In this document: piece after piece, positions 46,540-58,504 of the stretch
Layout of the letters: every line of letters starts with the position of its first letter
How positions within the stretch are numbered: position 1 is the stretch's first letter
DNA from: Apus apus
Taxonomy: Eukaryota > Chordata > Aves > Apodiformes > Apodidae
Assembly (NCBI RefSeq): GCF_020740795.1
Contig: NC_067282.1
Coordinates: 177,324,274-177,388,273 of the forward strand
DNA: 64,000 nt
Direction: 5' to 3'
Program-made: the position numbers and the translations under genes
The notes under the pieces: model-generated
Seen by the model: only the letters and a program-made list of their open reading frames with translations
The model's database searches: none
What the model was told of the DNA's origin: nothing

Positions 46540-49500
46540 CTTGAACAGTCACGATTTCAAATTCCGTAAGAACAATAAAACAGGGAACGTACAGCACCAC
46601 TGAATATAACTTGAGAAAGAGCAATGAAGAACCAAAAACCCCAGACCTTTGCAACCTTGTCTAAAGTTAGGCTTCCTACCTAGTCCATTTGCTATTTAAA
46701 TGTAATAAGATTAAAAACAACATTAAAAAAAAAGAAAAAAAAAAAAGAATATTTCTTTGGCTATTATTGTAGTCCTGTAAGGCAGTATTGCCATTACTTG
46801 TAACAAGCTGTAGACCTTGTACCAGCTCTGCAAGGCCTCAAGATTAATTTCTCAGGCTTTGTACTTCCCTAGACTGCCCGGAGTTTGGATTTAGCTAGTT
46901 TTCATGCAACTGTTTTTCTAATGCTCAGGTGACTATTGTCTAAGTTGTTATAATTTTGCTTATAATGCTTATATTTGTTTATATTTGCATGATTTTGTGG
47001 TATAGTCAAAATGTTTATACCTGCAGTAAAAATTATTAGTGTTGAATGAAATATTTATGACTTTAACATAAAAATGGGCTTGACAAGACTATAGAAATGG
47101 AATAATAAACACTGCAGGCCTATAAGCAACTTAGCAATGTTCATGAAAAAAGAAAACTTGCTGGGGAATTGGACAAAAAGGTTGTAAGGGTAGCAAATTT
47201 TATTTTTTTAAAAAGGGAGAATAAGATATGTACAAACATATATGAAACAAAAAATATAATAAATACAGATAAAAAATGATTTTTCCAATCAATAAAGAAA
47301 GAACAAATAAAAAATCAAAAAACATTAGAAAAAGTGTTAAATTAGCCCCAAGTGAAGCTGAAAGTGAGGAAGAGGAAGCTATCACAGTCCTCCTGGTGAA
47401 GAAATCAGGATGCCAACAACTCACAAAACCACCTCTTTCCTTTCTTTCTGGGGTGGATGGGTGCTGCCAACCTTATGACCTAAAGGGGCAGCATAAACAC
47501 AGAAAATGACAGATACTTGAAAGCGTTTGCGTGACATTTTCAAACCACAGTTTTACTGAGACTTGTTGTGCGTTAATTTGATAATTAAAACTGTGAATGG
47601 TAATAACATTGTAATTGGACTAACCATATCTAGAGTCTAAGTAAAATACATTAAAGTCTTATGATTTTAATGCAACTAACCATGAAGTCTGTGGCTTTCT
47701 ATATCAGGTGACTTCACCTCTTTACTCACTACAAAGTTTTAACTGTAATATTACATTACTACTGGTTTTCTAAGTGAGACTACATAAGCTCTAGTTATAT
47801 GGTGCAAAATCCAGAAAAAAAATATTTTTTCCTCACTCAGCATTTCTTTTATTTTTCCTAAAAAAAAGTGGTGATTTTGATGAATCTTCATACACATATT
47901 TTGGTTTCTCTGTTCTACTTCCAAAAAACCCCAAACATTCAAAATCAGAACAAATAAAATTAAATACACTATATTTTTTATTATTTTTTTTTTCCTTACA
48001 TGGCATTTTAATTTCAGGGGATTGTTATTTCAATAACAACATTAAAAATGCATTTAAAATTTACATACTTGTGACAGAAGACCCTGTAAAAATCATACTA
48101 CAAAGTATAAAATAATGTAAGAAACCTGGAACTATCTAGATCAGTCACAGAAGATAAAAATAAACGGAGGTAATAGGAATATAACAATAGAGCAGAGCAG
48201 TAATCCTTAACATTGGATCAAGACAACAACCCGCTCTGATTATGTACTTGAATAAGTACTCAAATACAAATATACTTCTTGTGAAGAAGAAATACTAAAA
48301 AATAATATCTGAAAATTATAATTTCATCATGTTTAAACCTAGAAAAATTACAATTTAAATGTGTATTTTGTCTCCTAGTTGAATTAATATATTTTTAAAT
48401 TGTGCAAATCTCTAAAATACCACTGGAAGAGACTAACAGCTACCTAACATACTAGAAGCAGAACTAAACTACAATGCCACAGATTATAACCTAGGTACTT
48501 GAGAAATTTCATGAAGTGCCATAAAATCACAATTTTAAGGACATGTATCAGCTTCAGGTTTTGAAGAGTCACTTCTGCTTTAGTTCCTTAAGATTAATCC
48601 TTCCAGATCCCATAGCCAATGACAAACACACAAAGACAAAGACTTAAAATGCTCTCAAAACAAAAAGAGATAAAATAATACAAATAATCATAGTGTTTCA
48701 AATTTTGCTTTCTATTCTCTGAAGTAATACATTCAAATAACTTTTTTTTTCTTGTTCACATGCAGGTTAGTAAAGCAACTTCATATATATATAGCTTTTC
48801 ACATGCTGAGCACTATGGGCCATCAACTATATTCAAAATTTTCTTCCCAAATTTTCTATTTCATAACACAAAGTCATTGGGGATAGGGGGGAACTATTCT
48901 GTAACAGTAGAAGTGTATTCAGATCTTATTTTACTTGCTACTCCCCACAGAGATTCTGAAAGGTGCCAATACACATTAGGTGGAAAATTGTCTAATATGG
49001 AGAAATCGTGGGTACCATTTGAGCAGACATACCTTGTATTAATTTTTCCAGATCTAGTAGTTCATAGCCCTGCTACTTATATCCTATTAGCCAGTTAGCT
49101 GTAGTTTGAGTACACTGAAATCCTGGAATACTGGGATTAACAAATTTAAGTGGAGCTTGAAAATTGTGTGTAAAGGAACCATGCTAATGAGAATGGAAAG
49201 TAAAAAAATTCTAGAATATTTCAGCCTCAAAGAAAACCTCAGGATAGAAACACTTAGGAAACTGTGCATTGTTTTAGTTATAAAACTAACAAAAATATAT
49301 ACTCTGGGATAGCTATCTGTGTCAAATTAGATTGCTTGTCTTAAAGACAGGTGTTGCACTGGGTTTTGATATTAGATTGTAAGTGTAAAATGGTCTCACA
49401 GAGAATTCTTCCAGTAAATTAGTCTCTTCAAAAAATCCATACTTTAATAGAAAGTAAACATGATTGTATTACATTTCATTTTCTGTACATGGTTGAACTT

Positions 49501-52193
49501 TGAAACAACTACAATGAAGTGCAGTAGAAGGAAAAAGGCTCAATAAAAATAAAATCCAGTGGATTACAGTAAAATCCCAGAGAAACTCTTTCTTCTAGTT
49601 GAAGTACCTGGGATAATGAACAATGGCAGAAGAAACAAATATCCTTATCCTCCTTATTTTATGAGTGTAAGAATAACACAAAGATGAAAATCAATAGGTT
49701 GTTTTGTAAAGAAAACCTTACCACAACAGATGTTCTTTAATTTATATGAGTTCACTGAAGGTTGGCATAACTAGTTACAAACTAGCTCATTAATACAAGA
49801 AAAAGTGACATTCCTTTCAACTACACAGCAAAATACTAGTGTCTTTATTATTCTTTCTTCTAGTCCTTGAACAAATCAGACCTAATGGAGCCATACAGAT
49901 CTAGTGACAAAGAAAATAATGCAGCCCGTTACAGTTTCATTAGTCTGATATCTGAAGCAGCAGCTCCAGCTACAAATAAAACATCCCATATGTGTTTTCT
50001 TTCACAGAGCTTCTGTATAATCATTAAAGGTCCTTATTAAAGTTATCAAATTCACAAGTGTTCATTTAGAAAGAAAATACATTATTAAAAAATCCCTAAA
50101 ATATATAAATTACAATTATTTTATTTTAAGAAAGTTTTAAACAGTGAAAACAGATACTCAAAAAGGGATGCACATATGCTACACAAATATGTGCAGACAT
50201 AATGACAAAATGGGATGTAAGAGAGAGAAATATATTTCAAATGCACTGGATTATTCCCAAAATGAATAAAATTTCATGTTAGCAGAAGGTAACTGTCTGA
50301 AATTAGTGTAACACTTCTGAGTGATCCAATGCAAAATTGTTTTGCAACTTACACTATTCATATCAGAAGAGCTGAGCACAGTCACTTCATTGTAACAAAA
50401 CCTCAGGTTATTAATTGAACTGAAAAAATGGCATGTACTAAGCATCAAAATAACTTGGTTGCACTCATTTATTCTATCATGTCTATGTGCCTATGTTAAA
50501 TCTGAAGCTACAATAGATGAAAAGGAAGGAAATGGTCACTGAAATGAAAATATATTTCATCTCTTGTATATATGAGGTTTTTTACAGTTAAATGTGCAGA
50601 CAGACACTAGTTAACATTGAATTATAACTTACATTCATAAAAGCAGCGCAGATTTAAAGGAATTAAGTATAAAGTAGTGCATTTTTTATGCAATTCATGA
50701 AGGAATCAGCTGTCAATGCTGACTAAATTAAACACAGTAACAGGTTTGGTACAAGAACTCTATGAAGTAAATCCTGTCTGAATGCATTATATTGGAATTG
50801 TCAAGGATGTATCATTGAAAGGGATGCTGTGGTTAATTAACTTCTTCATTGCTTCCCAGTTCCTTCTTTGTTTTCTCAAGACACCTTTTTAAAATGGAGG
50901 TTAGCATATAACACAGCAATACTAGTCTTTTATCTTCAGTAAGTTTAGCATTCTTAGAATTTATTCTTTCTTGCTTATAATTAACAGAACCATTTTGCTA
51001 AAAAGGTCTAAAAACAGATTTACAAAACAATCTATTCTTTCTAGTAATAAAAATGGTGTAAGAATTTGCTTAGTTCACAGTATGATGCTGCATATACATA
51101 AATATAGTTTAATACTTAAAAGCTTTTTAATATTTCACAGGGTGTTGCATAAGATTCCTAGCCTAAATAGGATTGTCAGTAAGTCATGTAATTCAACAGA
51201 AGAACAAAATGTACTAATAGCTTTCATGAAAGAGTCCTGCATTAAAAAGCAGAAATATATTTGCAATTTGATATTTTAAGAATTGATAAATCAAATGGCA
51301 GGAAACAATTATTAAAACACATTTATTATCTTCACCTAGAAAGCATTAGCTTTATTCCAAGTCTATGCATATTAATTATTCAGGAAAACATAAAAGCCTT
51401 CAATGTCAATTCCTGTTCAGTAATGTATTGTGTCAGAGCCAACAGTTAGAAGAACATCAGGCTTAGTGACATTTTTCAGCTTACTACACTGATATTGATT
51501 ATGTGCATTGTCTTTCTTGATTGAATACTTAGGACACTATGCAGAACGTTGTACATTACCAATTATGTTGATTTCCAGTTTTGTTCTGTTGCATGTAATT
51601 AATTTAATTTTGTTCCAAAGCTTTGGCAAAGGCAACAGTACAGTGCAATGAGAAGAAGGGAAGGAGTCACAGAGTGGCTCTGAGAGCACAGGCTCTATCC
51701 AGGAACTGTGCTCATCCTCCTACCAAACTGTTCCTCCACAGACCCAACTAATCACTGCGGGCTGGTGCTCAAGCAGGTGGAACTGTACCCTCTGCTCCAT
51801 CACTTCTTTTCTGTGGTGCTCTGAGCTTCCAGGAGAGCAAGACAGAGGCATCCTGGCACTGCTCTGGCCATGGAGATTTGCTGTGGCCCTGGCATATTCC
51901 TGCTCTGCTTCCACCCCACACTCACAGATAAAGCAGGCCCTAATGATGAGTGGTTAGTATTGAAAAGCTGAACAAACAAGCTAAGATGAAAGGTCAAATT
52001 CCACTAAATTTGCAGAAGTATGACTGTGCCAGGGATCATATGCATGCAAGCTGGGACAGATGATATTTCAGACTCATTCAGGATAAATACAAATAAAGGA
52101 AGGAGTACAACTCTCAGATAGGAACAATAGGCTTCAGTTTCTAACTCAAATTTTTCAAGACAAGTGATGTGAAAAAACCCACATACCAGTTAC
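46540..52193. other. AT-rich stretch, putative intron
   Basis: About 5.6 kb with no recognisable repeat family. It holds A-rich runs at 46724-46747 and an acidic plus-strand reading (APSEAESEEEEAITVLL, about 47344-47394) in a 77-codon frame without context. No gene is called. Confidence 0.4.
46724..46747. repeat. A-rich run
   Basis: Poly-A with single G interruptions. Confidence 0.8.
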
Positions 52194-52234
52194 CTCTTGC
52201 ATTTCATTTATATTCTTCATACTCTCTTCAAAAT
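52194..52234 (-). CDS. Candidate internal exon (41 bp, phase 1-0)
   Basis: Borders are acttttctgag as acceptor and GCAAGAG before GTAACT as donor. Only one frame is open: FEESMKNINEMQE, preceded by two bases that complete a codon from the previous exon. That residue becomes Tyr when joined to 52742-52781. Very short; call depends on the chain of phases. Confidence 0.25.
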
Positions 52235-52741
52235 CTCAGAAAAGTACCTGACCTCCTAGGTAAAAAATGAGTGCTGTTTATGAACTTAGAGATGTGCTGA
52301 CACTAAGGGACCTAATGGAGAAAATACCCATCCTGCTGCTGCCTCATCGGCTCTGTTAGGAGCAGCTCCAGCCCAAGTGGCTCCATCAGTGAGCATTGTG
52401 ATGGGACAGCACTGGGAGACTCCAGGCATCTGGGAAAGTTCATTACCCTAAATTTTACTTGGCAGATAGCTGGCAGTCAGTCAAGATAATTTTAGAATAA
52501 TTATTGAATGCTGAGGTAAGATTTTAAAAAAAAAAAAAAAAAGAAAAAAAAAATGACAACCAGGAAAGTTCATTCAGGGGAATAGGTGAGAAAATACCTC
52601 TTAATTAAAACAAAATTATACACCTTATGACATTACAACTGTTACTGGGCAAAGCAAGCCTTTTCTAAAGCTAGAACTGTTCAGAAGTTTTCAGTGACAA
52701 TAGCTTGTATGTTTAGCAAATAGATCTGTTAGCCTACTCAC
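52235..52741. other. Putative 507-bp intron
   Basis: Contains a poly-A run at 52526-52553 and nothing else recognisable. Confidence 0.3.
52526..52553. repeat. Poly-A run
   Basis: Seventeen A, one G, ten A. No LINE or SINE body is recognisable immediately upstream. Confidence 0.85.
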
Positions 52742-52781
52742 AGCTTCTCCACTTTTTATCACACATTTCAACAGATTTAGT
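52742..52781 (-). CDS. Candidate internal exon (40 bp, phase 0-1)
   Basis: Acceptor cctcatttatatcag; donor GTGAGT following a T rather than G. The open frame reads TKSVEMCDKKWRS and ends with one extra base, compatible with the next candidate exon. The residues are charged and would continue a helical Lys/Glu-rich segment. Short, so weak on its own. Confidence 0.27.
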
Positions 52782-54213
52782 CTGATATAAATGAGGTTGT
52801 TGCAATACTGTTAACAACATATTTCTTATTTTCTCTTGCTTTAAAAAGACAACGGTTCTATAGACTATTCCACTTAACTAAAAAAAATCCTACTGTGAGG
52901 ATTGCTTCTTCTATTTTTCTTCTAAAATGGCACACAGAAACAGTTTGACTTACAGAAAACATGCTGTTGGCAATATGAGCTATGAAAAACAATGGGGAGT
53001 AAATATTCAATGAGCAACTAGGATATCAAAATGTCATTAAACAGATGCACGATATGTTATTAAAATTATAAAAGACTTTTTAATAGAGGTATTTGTATGA
53101 GGATGACTAGAGTTCATCTAAAGAAGTAAATTTCATCAAGATAATTGTGTATATGTAATTTTCCCAAGTTGATTTACCAGAAAAAAGCCAACATGAATAC
53201 TTTAAATAAATACCAAGATTTTTCTCCCCCTTATAGCTATAATAATAGCTATGAATTTAAGAATGCTTAAATACTTTCTCTTTTGTCATTATCTGTTTTG
53301 TTACATATTTTTGTTAAAACTATGGTGAAGAAATTAAATGTACTAAACCTAGCTTTTACTTTATAAGGAAAATATTATCTCTAAACCATTCCTTTTTTCC
53401 CCTAGTCAATAGTACTATTATTTAGCATTCTGTGCTTTTATGATATGTGACATTTGTCAAAATACAAGGCTTCTTGGTATAATTAAAGTAATATGGCTTC
53501 TTAACATAAATCATTATTAAATAACAGATACTGTATACTTATTAATATAATTTCCACACCCTACATAACTAATCCTCTTGATATTAACTTTTTTTTTCTC
53601 TTTAGTTCACTCCTGATCATCTTAAGATAATGGAGGAACAGGTTCTGCTGATGGGAAAAGCTTCACAAAAGTAAATCAGAAGTACAAGATTCATATCTTT
53701 AATCAAAAGCTGTTGCAGTTCTTCTGTGCAACCCTGAGTCTACAAGAATTGTACTTCTCACATTTGAGATTATTAAATCTCCACTGAAAACTGTTTCAGT
53801 GAGGAAGCATACATACTTATGGAGACGAATTTGACAGAGAAGTGACTATGATGGAGCAAGTCAGCAGACCTGGTAGCCCAGGTAGATTGATCCAGAGGAG
53901 GTGCAGGAACCCCAGGAAGGACAGGAGGAGCCCACATATGAGCTTCCCAATGATGTTAGGAAGGTTAGAGGTTCAGTTAATTGGCCTAAACAGAGGTACC
54001 TTCTGCCATTTGACATGACCCAAGAAACTTCTACTTGCCATTGTGCCTCCTTACTCAGAAGGGCACAGGCTTCTTCAATTTCCTGAGCTATATCTTCCAA
54101 AAGCAAATAAATGTCTCAGATTTTCTAGGACACAGGAAAAAACACTTTGTAGACAGCCATTTCTCCCATTGCTCTCTTAAATACCTTTGTTACTCTTCTT
54201 GGCATATACTCAC
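52782..54213. other. Putative intron, with an unexplained acidic frame
   Basis: AT-rich. A minus-strand frame at 54106-53861 reads LLEDIAQEIEEACALLSKEA and then QWQVEVSW; it looks protein-like, but I could not assign it to a family or place good exon borders in a compatible phase. Confidence 0.35.
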
Positions 54214-54261
54214 CTTTTTTTCTTGGTTTTCCCCTTGCTTCCTAACCTTGCTTAATGTCTC
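54214..54261 (-). CDS. Candidate internal exon (48 bp, phase 0-0)
   Basis: This has the best splice sites of the candidate chain: acceptor gcagtttgtttattgtgtcag and donor AAAG before GTGAGT. The 48 bases encode ETLSKVRKQGENQEKK, highly charged and consistent with a coiled-coil or helical segment. Both ends are in phase 0, so it fits the next candidate at 52781-52742. The short A/G-rich composition means chance openness cannot be excluded. Confidence 0.38.
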
Positions 54262-56412
54262 CTGACACAATAAACAAACTGCATCCTTTCAAAACAAAAG
54301 TTTACCTTCTTCATTAGCCAAATACAGTAACCAGATTTAATTCACTCTTTTACCATTAAGAACTATATTTATCTCAAGGAAATATTAAGACTTGCTCTAA
54401 AGCTGTACTGCATGAGCAAGAAAGTAGTGGAAGACTAATGACTTCAGTTGCCTGCATATTTAATGAAATATTATCTCATAGTTGTAATCAAGCCAGAGTT
54501 CAGCAAAGCTGTGATGAACTTTAAATATTCATTTAGAACACCTGAGCACATTATTAAAATGGAATAAAATAAAACAAAATTGATACAATTGCAAGTGAGC
54601 TGATGATCCATATTTATTAACTCTTTAAATTACTCAATTTTTCAGTTTATATGCAGCTATTAGGTTATTTTAGCAAGATATAACGACACAGGAATCTGAG
54701 GTCATCAGTACAGGAAAAGGATTAACACATTTGGGATCTGAAAAACTTAAGTGTTAAAATTTAACACCACTGAAAGTAATTAATTACATGGAGCTCCTTC
54801 ACTTCCAGTAAGAAAATCAACAGAATTAAAATTCCTATTAAGTGCTTACATTTATAACACAATCTCCTTGAAAATATGCTACAAATCCAACATTTTTATT
54901 ATACCTCAATGTTTCAGGGGACAGAAAACACATTTTTGGTCAGCAGTAGACTCTATATCCACTACCATTGCTACAATGCCTGGAGATCCAAGTACTGTCT
55001 CGGAAATGAGCTGAGGAGACAGCAGCAGTGAAATGTGCAGACAGCACAATCTGATATATTTTCATCAGTCTGCTCTGGAAAAAATATAGTTCTATGTTTT
55101 TAGTGAGTTGTCTGCTTCAGGATCGTAGCACTAAAAGCAGATGAAAAAAGTGATCCACATTTTAATGAGACTATTATGAATAGTTCATGTTCTATCTTGC
55201 TCTAGAGTACTAAATTTTTGTCAGCTTTAGGTAAAGGAGATGGAACAGAAGTAAAGGCTTTGCAAAGGAGATCTGGCATTTTTTCTGTAACATCTTTGTT
55301 CTCTCACCATTGCACAGCTTAAACAACCCGCTTTGAGCTTGGTGAGAACACCACATTCTTGCTTCCAAAATATTTTGTTTATTTGCTTTTTCAATGGGTC
55401 TAATGCTTATTATCCTTAAACAAACAGATAGACAGACAACAAGCCTGCAAAGAAAGGCTTCCATGCTTTATTTCAAGTTTCCTGCAGTGACCTAAATTTT
55501 CGTGCTGTCTTGAACCCCATGCAGCCAGATGTGAATCTGAAGCAGCCTTGTCCTCAGAAATATCATCATCTAGTAGCATGCACCATTTGAAGAGTGAAAC
55601 AATCTCAAACTAGAGGTTGCCACACTGCATGTTTGCAGACATGAGGATGGGTTTTAACCATGAGTCAAATAGAAATAATGAGTCAAAATAATGATACTCT
55701 AAAAGCAGCAAGGAAGAAGATGAAAGTTAGCATCTAATAAGGGAAAGTGTAGTTCTAATGAAAAGTGAGAAAATGCAGAATCAGAGCCTCAAAATAGTAG
55801 GGGGGGGGTGGGAAAGAAAAAGGAATTTTACAAAAAGGGAAAAAAAAGGAAATCATTAAAAAAAAAAAAAAAAAAGGAAAGAACTTTGGATGCAAATTTA
55901 GAGTTGTTAAACAACCTGCATCCTGAAATTAGAAGAAAGAACTCCCCAGACTTCACCAATGATATAAATTCAGTGAGCATTAGCTGCAACTGGAAAACAT
56001 TATCAACTAGTACTAGTAAATTCAGTAAGAGAGAAAGAGCTTCAGACTTATACTGAGCAAGAATAACCTTTAGCATCCATTGCAACAGCAGAATCCAAAG
56101 CAGTATATGCTATGTTCTACAGCAAGGCACAAGTCTCTGAAACCTCAGAATACTTTACATCCCCTTTATTCATAGTCTTTGCCAGTTCTCTGCAGAATTT
56201 AACTCACAGCTATTGCAAAGCTCTCTAGTATACATTTCTGTAAATAACTTTTTATACACAGATCATATCTGAATAGGATCTTGATTCTTTTCTTCCTGGT
56301 AAGTCTGGCTACAACTCCTTAGTGACTTTTTCTCTGATTCTTGCAGTCCTGTTACATTTTACATGTGTGTACCCACAAAGGGGGGAACCTCTGGCTAGCC
56401 TTGATTATTCAC
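54262..56412. other. AT-rich stretch, putative intron
   Basis: Includes a nine-base G run at 55800 followed by A-rich low-complexity DNA to about 55877. A minus-strand acceptor-like site (gctgctgtctcctcag) just before 55014 has an open frame after it that ends in TGA at about 54910. I could not connect it to the chain. Confidence 0.35.
55800..55877. repeat. G9 run and A-rich low-complexity tract
   Basis: Nine consecutive G at 55800-55808, then G/A-rich sequence ending in an A18-type run at about 55858-55875. Confidence 0.85.
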
Positions 56413-56481
56413 CTTCAAGTCTTCATAGTTCTGGCTGGTAGCATTCCCCAGACAGAAGACCCCATTAATCTTCCTCCACTG
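56413..56481 (-). CDS. Candidate internal exon (69 bp, phase 0-0)
   Basis: Acceptor gggtgctgctctattcag is strong; the donor GTGAAT after GAAG is mediocre. The frame reads QWRKINGVFCLGNATSQNYE and then DLK and would join in phase 0 to the exon at 54261-54214. It is the most upstream member I could find and no start codon is placed, so any gene would extend beyond this point. Function unknown. Confidence 0.25.
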
Positions 56482-58396
56482 CTGAATAGAGCAGCACCCA
56501 GCTCTGGTTCCCAGACCCTCTGTTGCCTGCCTTCATTAATATAATGGGAAAGGGATACACCACAAATCCCCAAACACCCTTTTACGAAGAAGGCTGGAGA
56601 GCAAGGCATAATCACAAGCTGAATCTGGATGACAAGGGATACAGAAATAATTTTCAAGACAGAGTAATTTCCAAGTTCGGTCAAAAGGTGAATTTTTCAA
56701 CAAAAAGCTAAATTCTGTGGCATCTGAATAAATAGCATCCTAGATCAGACCTTGATTGAGATTAATGTTCTATCTCCCTTGTTAATTTTTTAAACCTCAT
56801 CTAGATTCAGAAAAGCCATCTCACCTGTCTGATTGCAATGGAAGCAAATTGCTATAGTCGTCTTTTCAATCACAAAGAGTAAGGCTTTTTAAAGAGAACG
56901 TGAGATTCTCCTCAAAAGAGAGATGAATGAAAATTAAATACATAGAATGTATACTGTATATGCTAAAGCAACTATCCAGAAAATATGTAAGAAGACAAAA
57001 AATAATAAAATTGGTTTATTCCCAAGAGTTAATATTTCACCTGGCCTCAGTTATTAACTTTAGTGCTTAAAGAAGCTTTAATGTTTCTTTGGTTTTCAAA
57101 TGTTGAGGTTACAATACATATAGTTTTTGCTAAATAAAACTTAATATTGCCCAGCAACTATGACTGTTTATTTAAAGTTCCTAATACCCTGTACTACAGC
57201 ATTGCTGTTAAGACTTCTTAATGATTAATACTTAATTCTAAAAATGCTAATCCTAGCCTTTGAGCTGATGAAAATGCTAGACAGGGTTTACATCAAAATA
57301 TACATACAGAAATTGAGCCATTCTTTTTAAAGTCAACATCTTTGCAAGGTTATGACAATAAAAAAAAAAGTTCAGTCTCCACTTGCCATTCTTTAGTACT
57401 TTACACATACTGCTTTACAAAAGTACAAAACACATGTTCCTTTTGTTGAGCATCATAGGCATGAAGCTGCTAAGAGAGATCAGAATCTCTATTGTGTCAA
57501 ACTGCATCTTGCTTTAACTAAATTTATTGCCATTACACAAACAAGGCTGAACCTATTTAATGATTATAATTTGCGATTTGTTACTTAGAATGATGTCAAA
57601 ATTAATCCTTATTTAATGAGGTTTTTTGAAAAGTGTTTAAAATATCAAAATTCTGAAATATGTTCATTAGAAGTATTTGTAATTTAAAATGACAGCTTAT
57701 AAATAAATTGTGATTGGATCCTAAAGCCATGTCAGAAACAGTGCTCAGATGACAGCCTGTCAGATAATTTTACATGGGCCTGTTGATCATTGTGATATAT
57801 TTATTATTCTTTTGAAAAAAGAAAGTTAACATTTCTGCCATCACAAGAACTTTTTCCTTTTTTTTCCCTCCTATTTCACAGGACAGTGACATCATCCACC
57901 TGAACACTAGAAAATCATTAATTACTCTCTTTGTGTCCTTCAGCTTCTCTGTTATGAAATGCCACTGGTACTATGTAAGAGAGCCATAAATTGAACAGAA
58001 AAGGTAACCAAGATGCTCACAAAGTCTTCATATTTGACAGAGACACTAACATGAGGAGCTATACCATTTCTGTGTAAAATCCTTTTCAGATTTGGAGCGT
58101 GTCATGCTGTGTCAGTCAGGAGTCAACAAGTTTCTCACGACAAGTCACTCATAGGGAAAGCCTGGGTGTGAGATTGTTGTTTTGTTTTGCTAATTTAAGA
58201 GTATGGCAAGGATCACAGTAAAGGTTTTTAAAACTCTTCAGCCTTCACAGTGTAGTATAAAACTGTCTTTAAAACAGATATTCAGAAATTATTATTCATA
58301 AATAAGCCACTTGAAGCATGAAGAGTTTAAAAATGTACTTGCTAACAAAAACCTTGGAATTCTTTTTGTTAATAATCTTTATTTGTTATTCTACAG
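56482..58396. other. AT-rich non-coding stretch
   Basis: No repeat family recognised. A good minus-strand donor (AGACAG before GTGAGATG) occurs at about 56824, but the only frame compatible with the chain would give a nine-residue exon with a poor acceptor, so none is called. Confidence 0.4.
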
Positions 58397-58504
58397 AAAG
58401 TCAATTAGATTACAATTTAAAAATATTAAATGTAAAAATAAAAATAAGAGTATCTTCGTTAAACAATCCAAGGATAGTGACAGAAGAATAAAAATTAAAG
58501 CCTG
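58397..58504 (+). other. Candidate plus-strand exon (108 bp, phase 2-2)
   Basis: Acceptor ctttatttgttattctacag and donor CCTG before GTAAGT are both good. One frame is open: KSIRLQFKNIKCKNKNKSIF then VKQSKDSDRRIKIKA. The length is a multiple of three. The composition (Lys, Asn, Ile) is what AT-rich random DNA gives, and it lies on the strand opposite to the candidate gene, so chance is the likelier explanation. Confidence 0.2.

Noticed and set aside
54907..55013. Strong minus-strand acceptor followed by an open frame to TGA
   Set aside because: Does not fit the chain phase-wise as an internal exon and no polyadenylation signal was tied to it.
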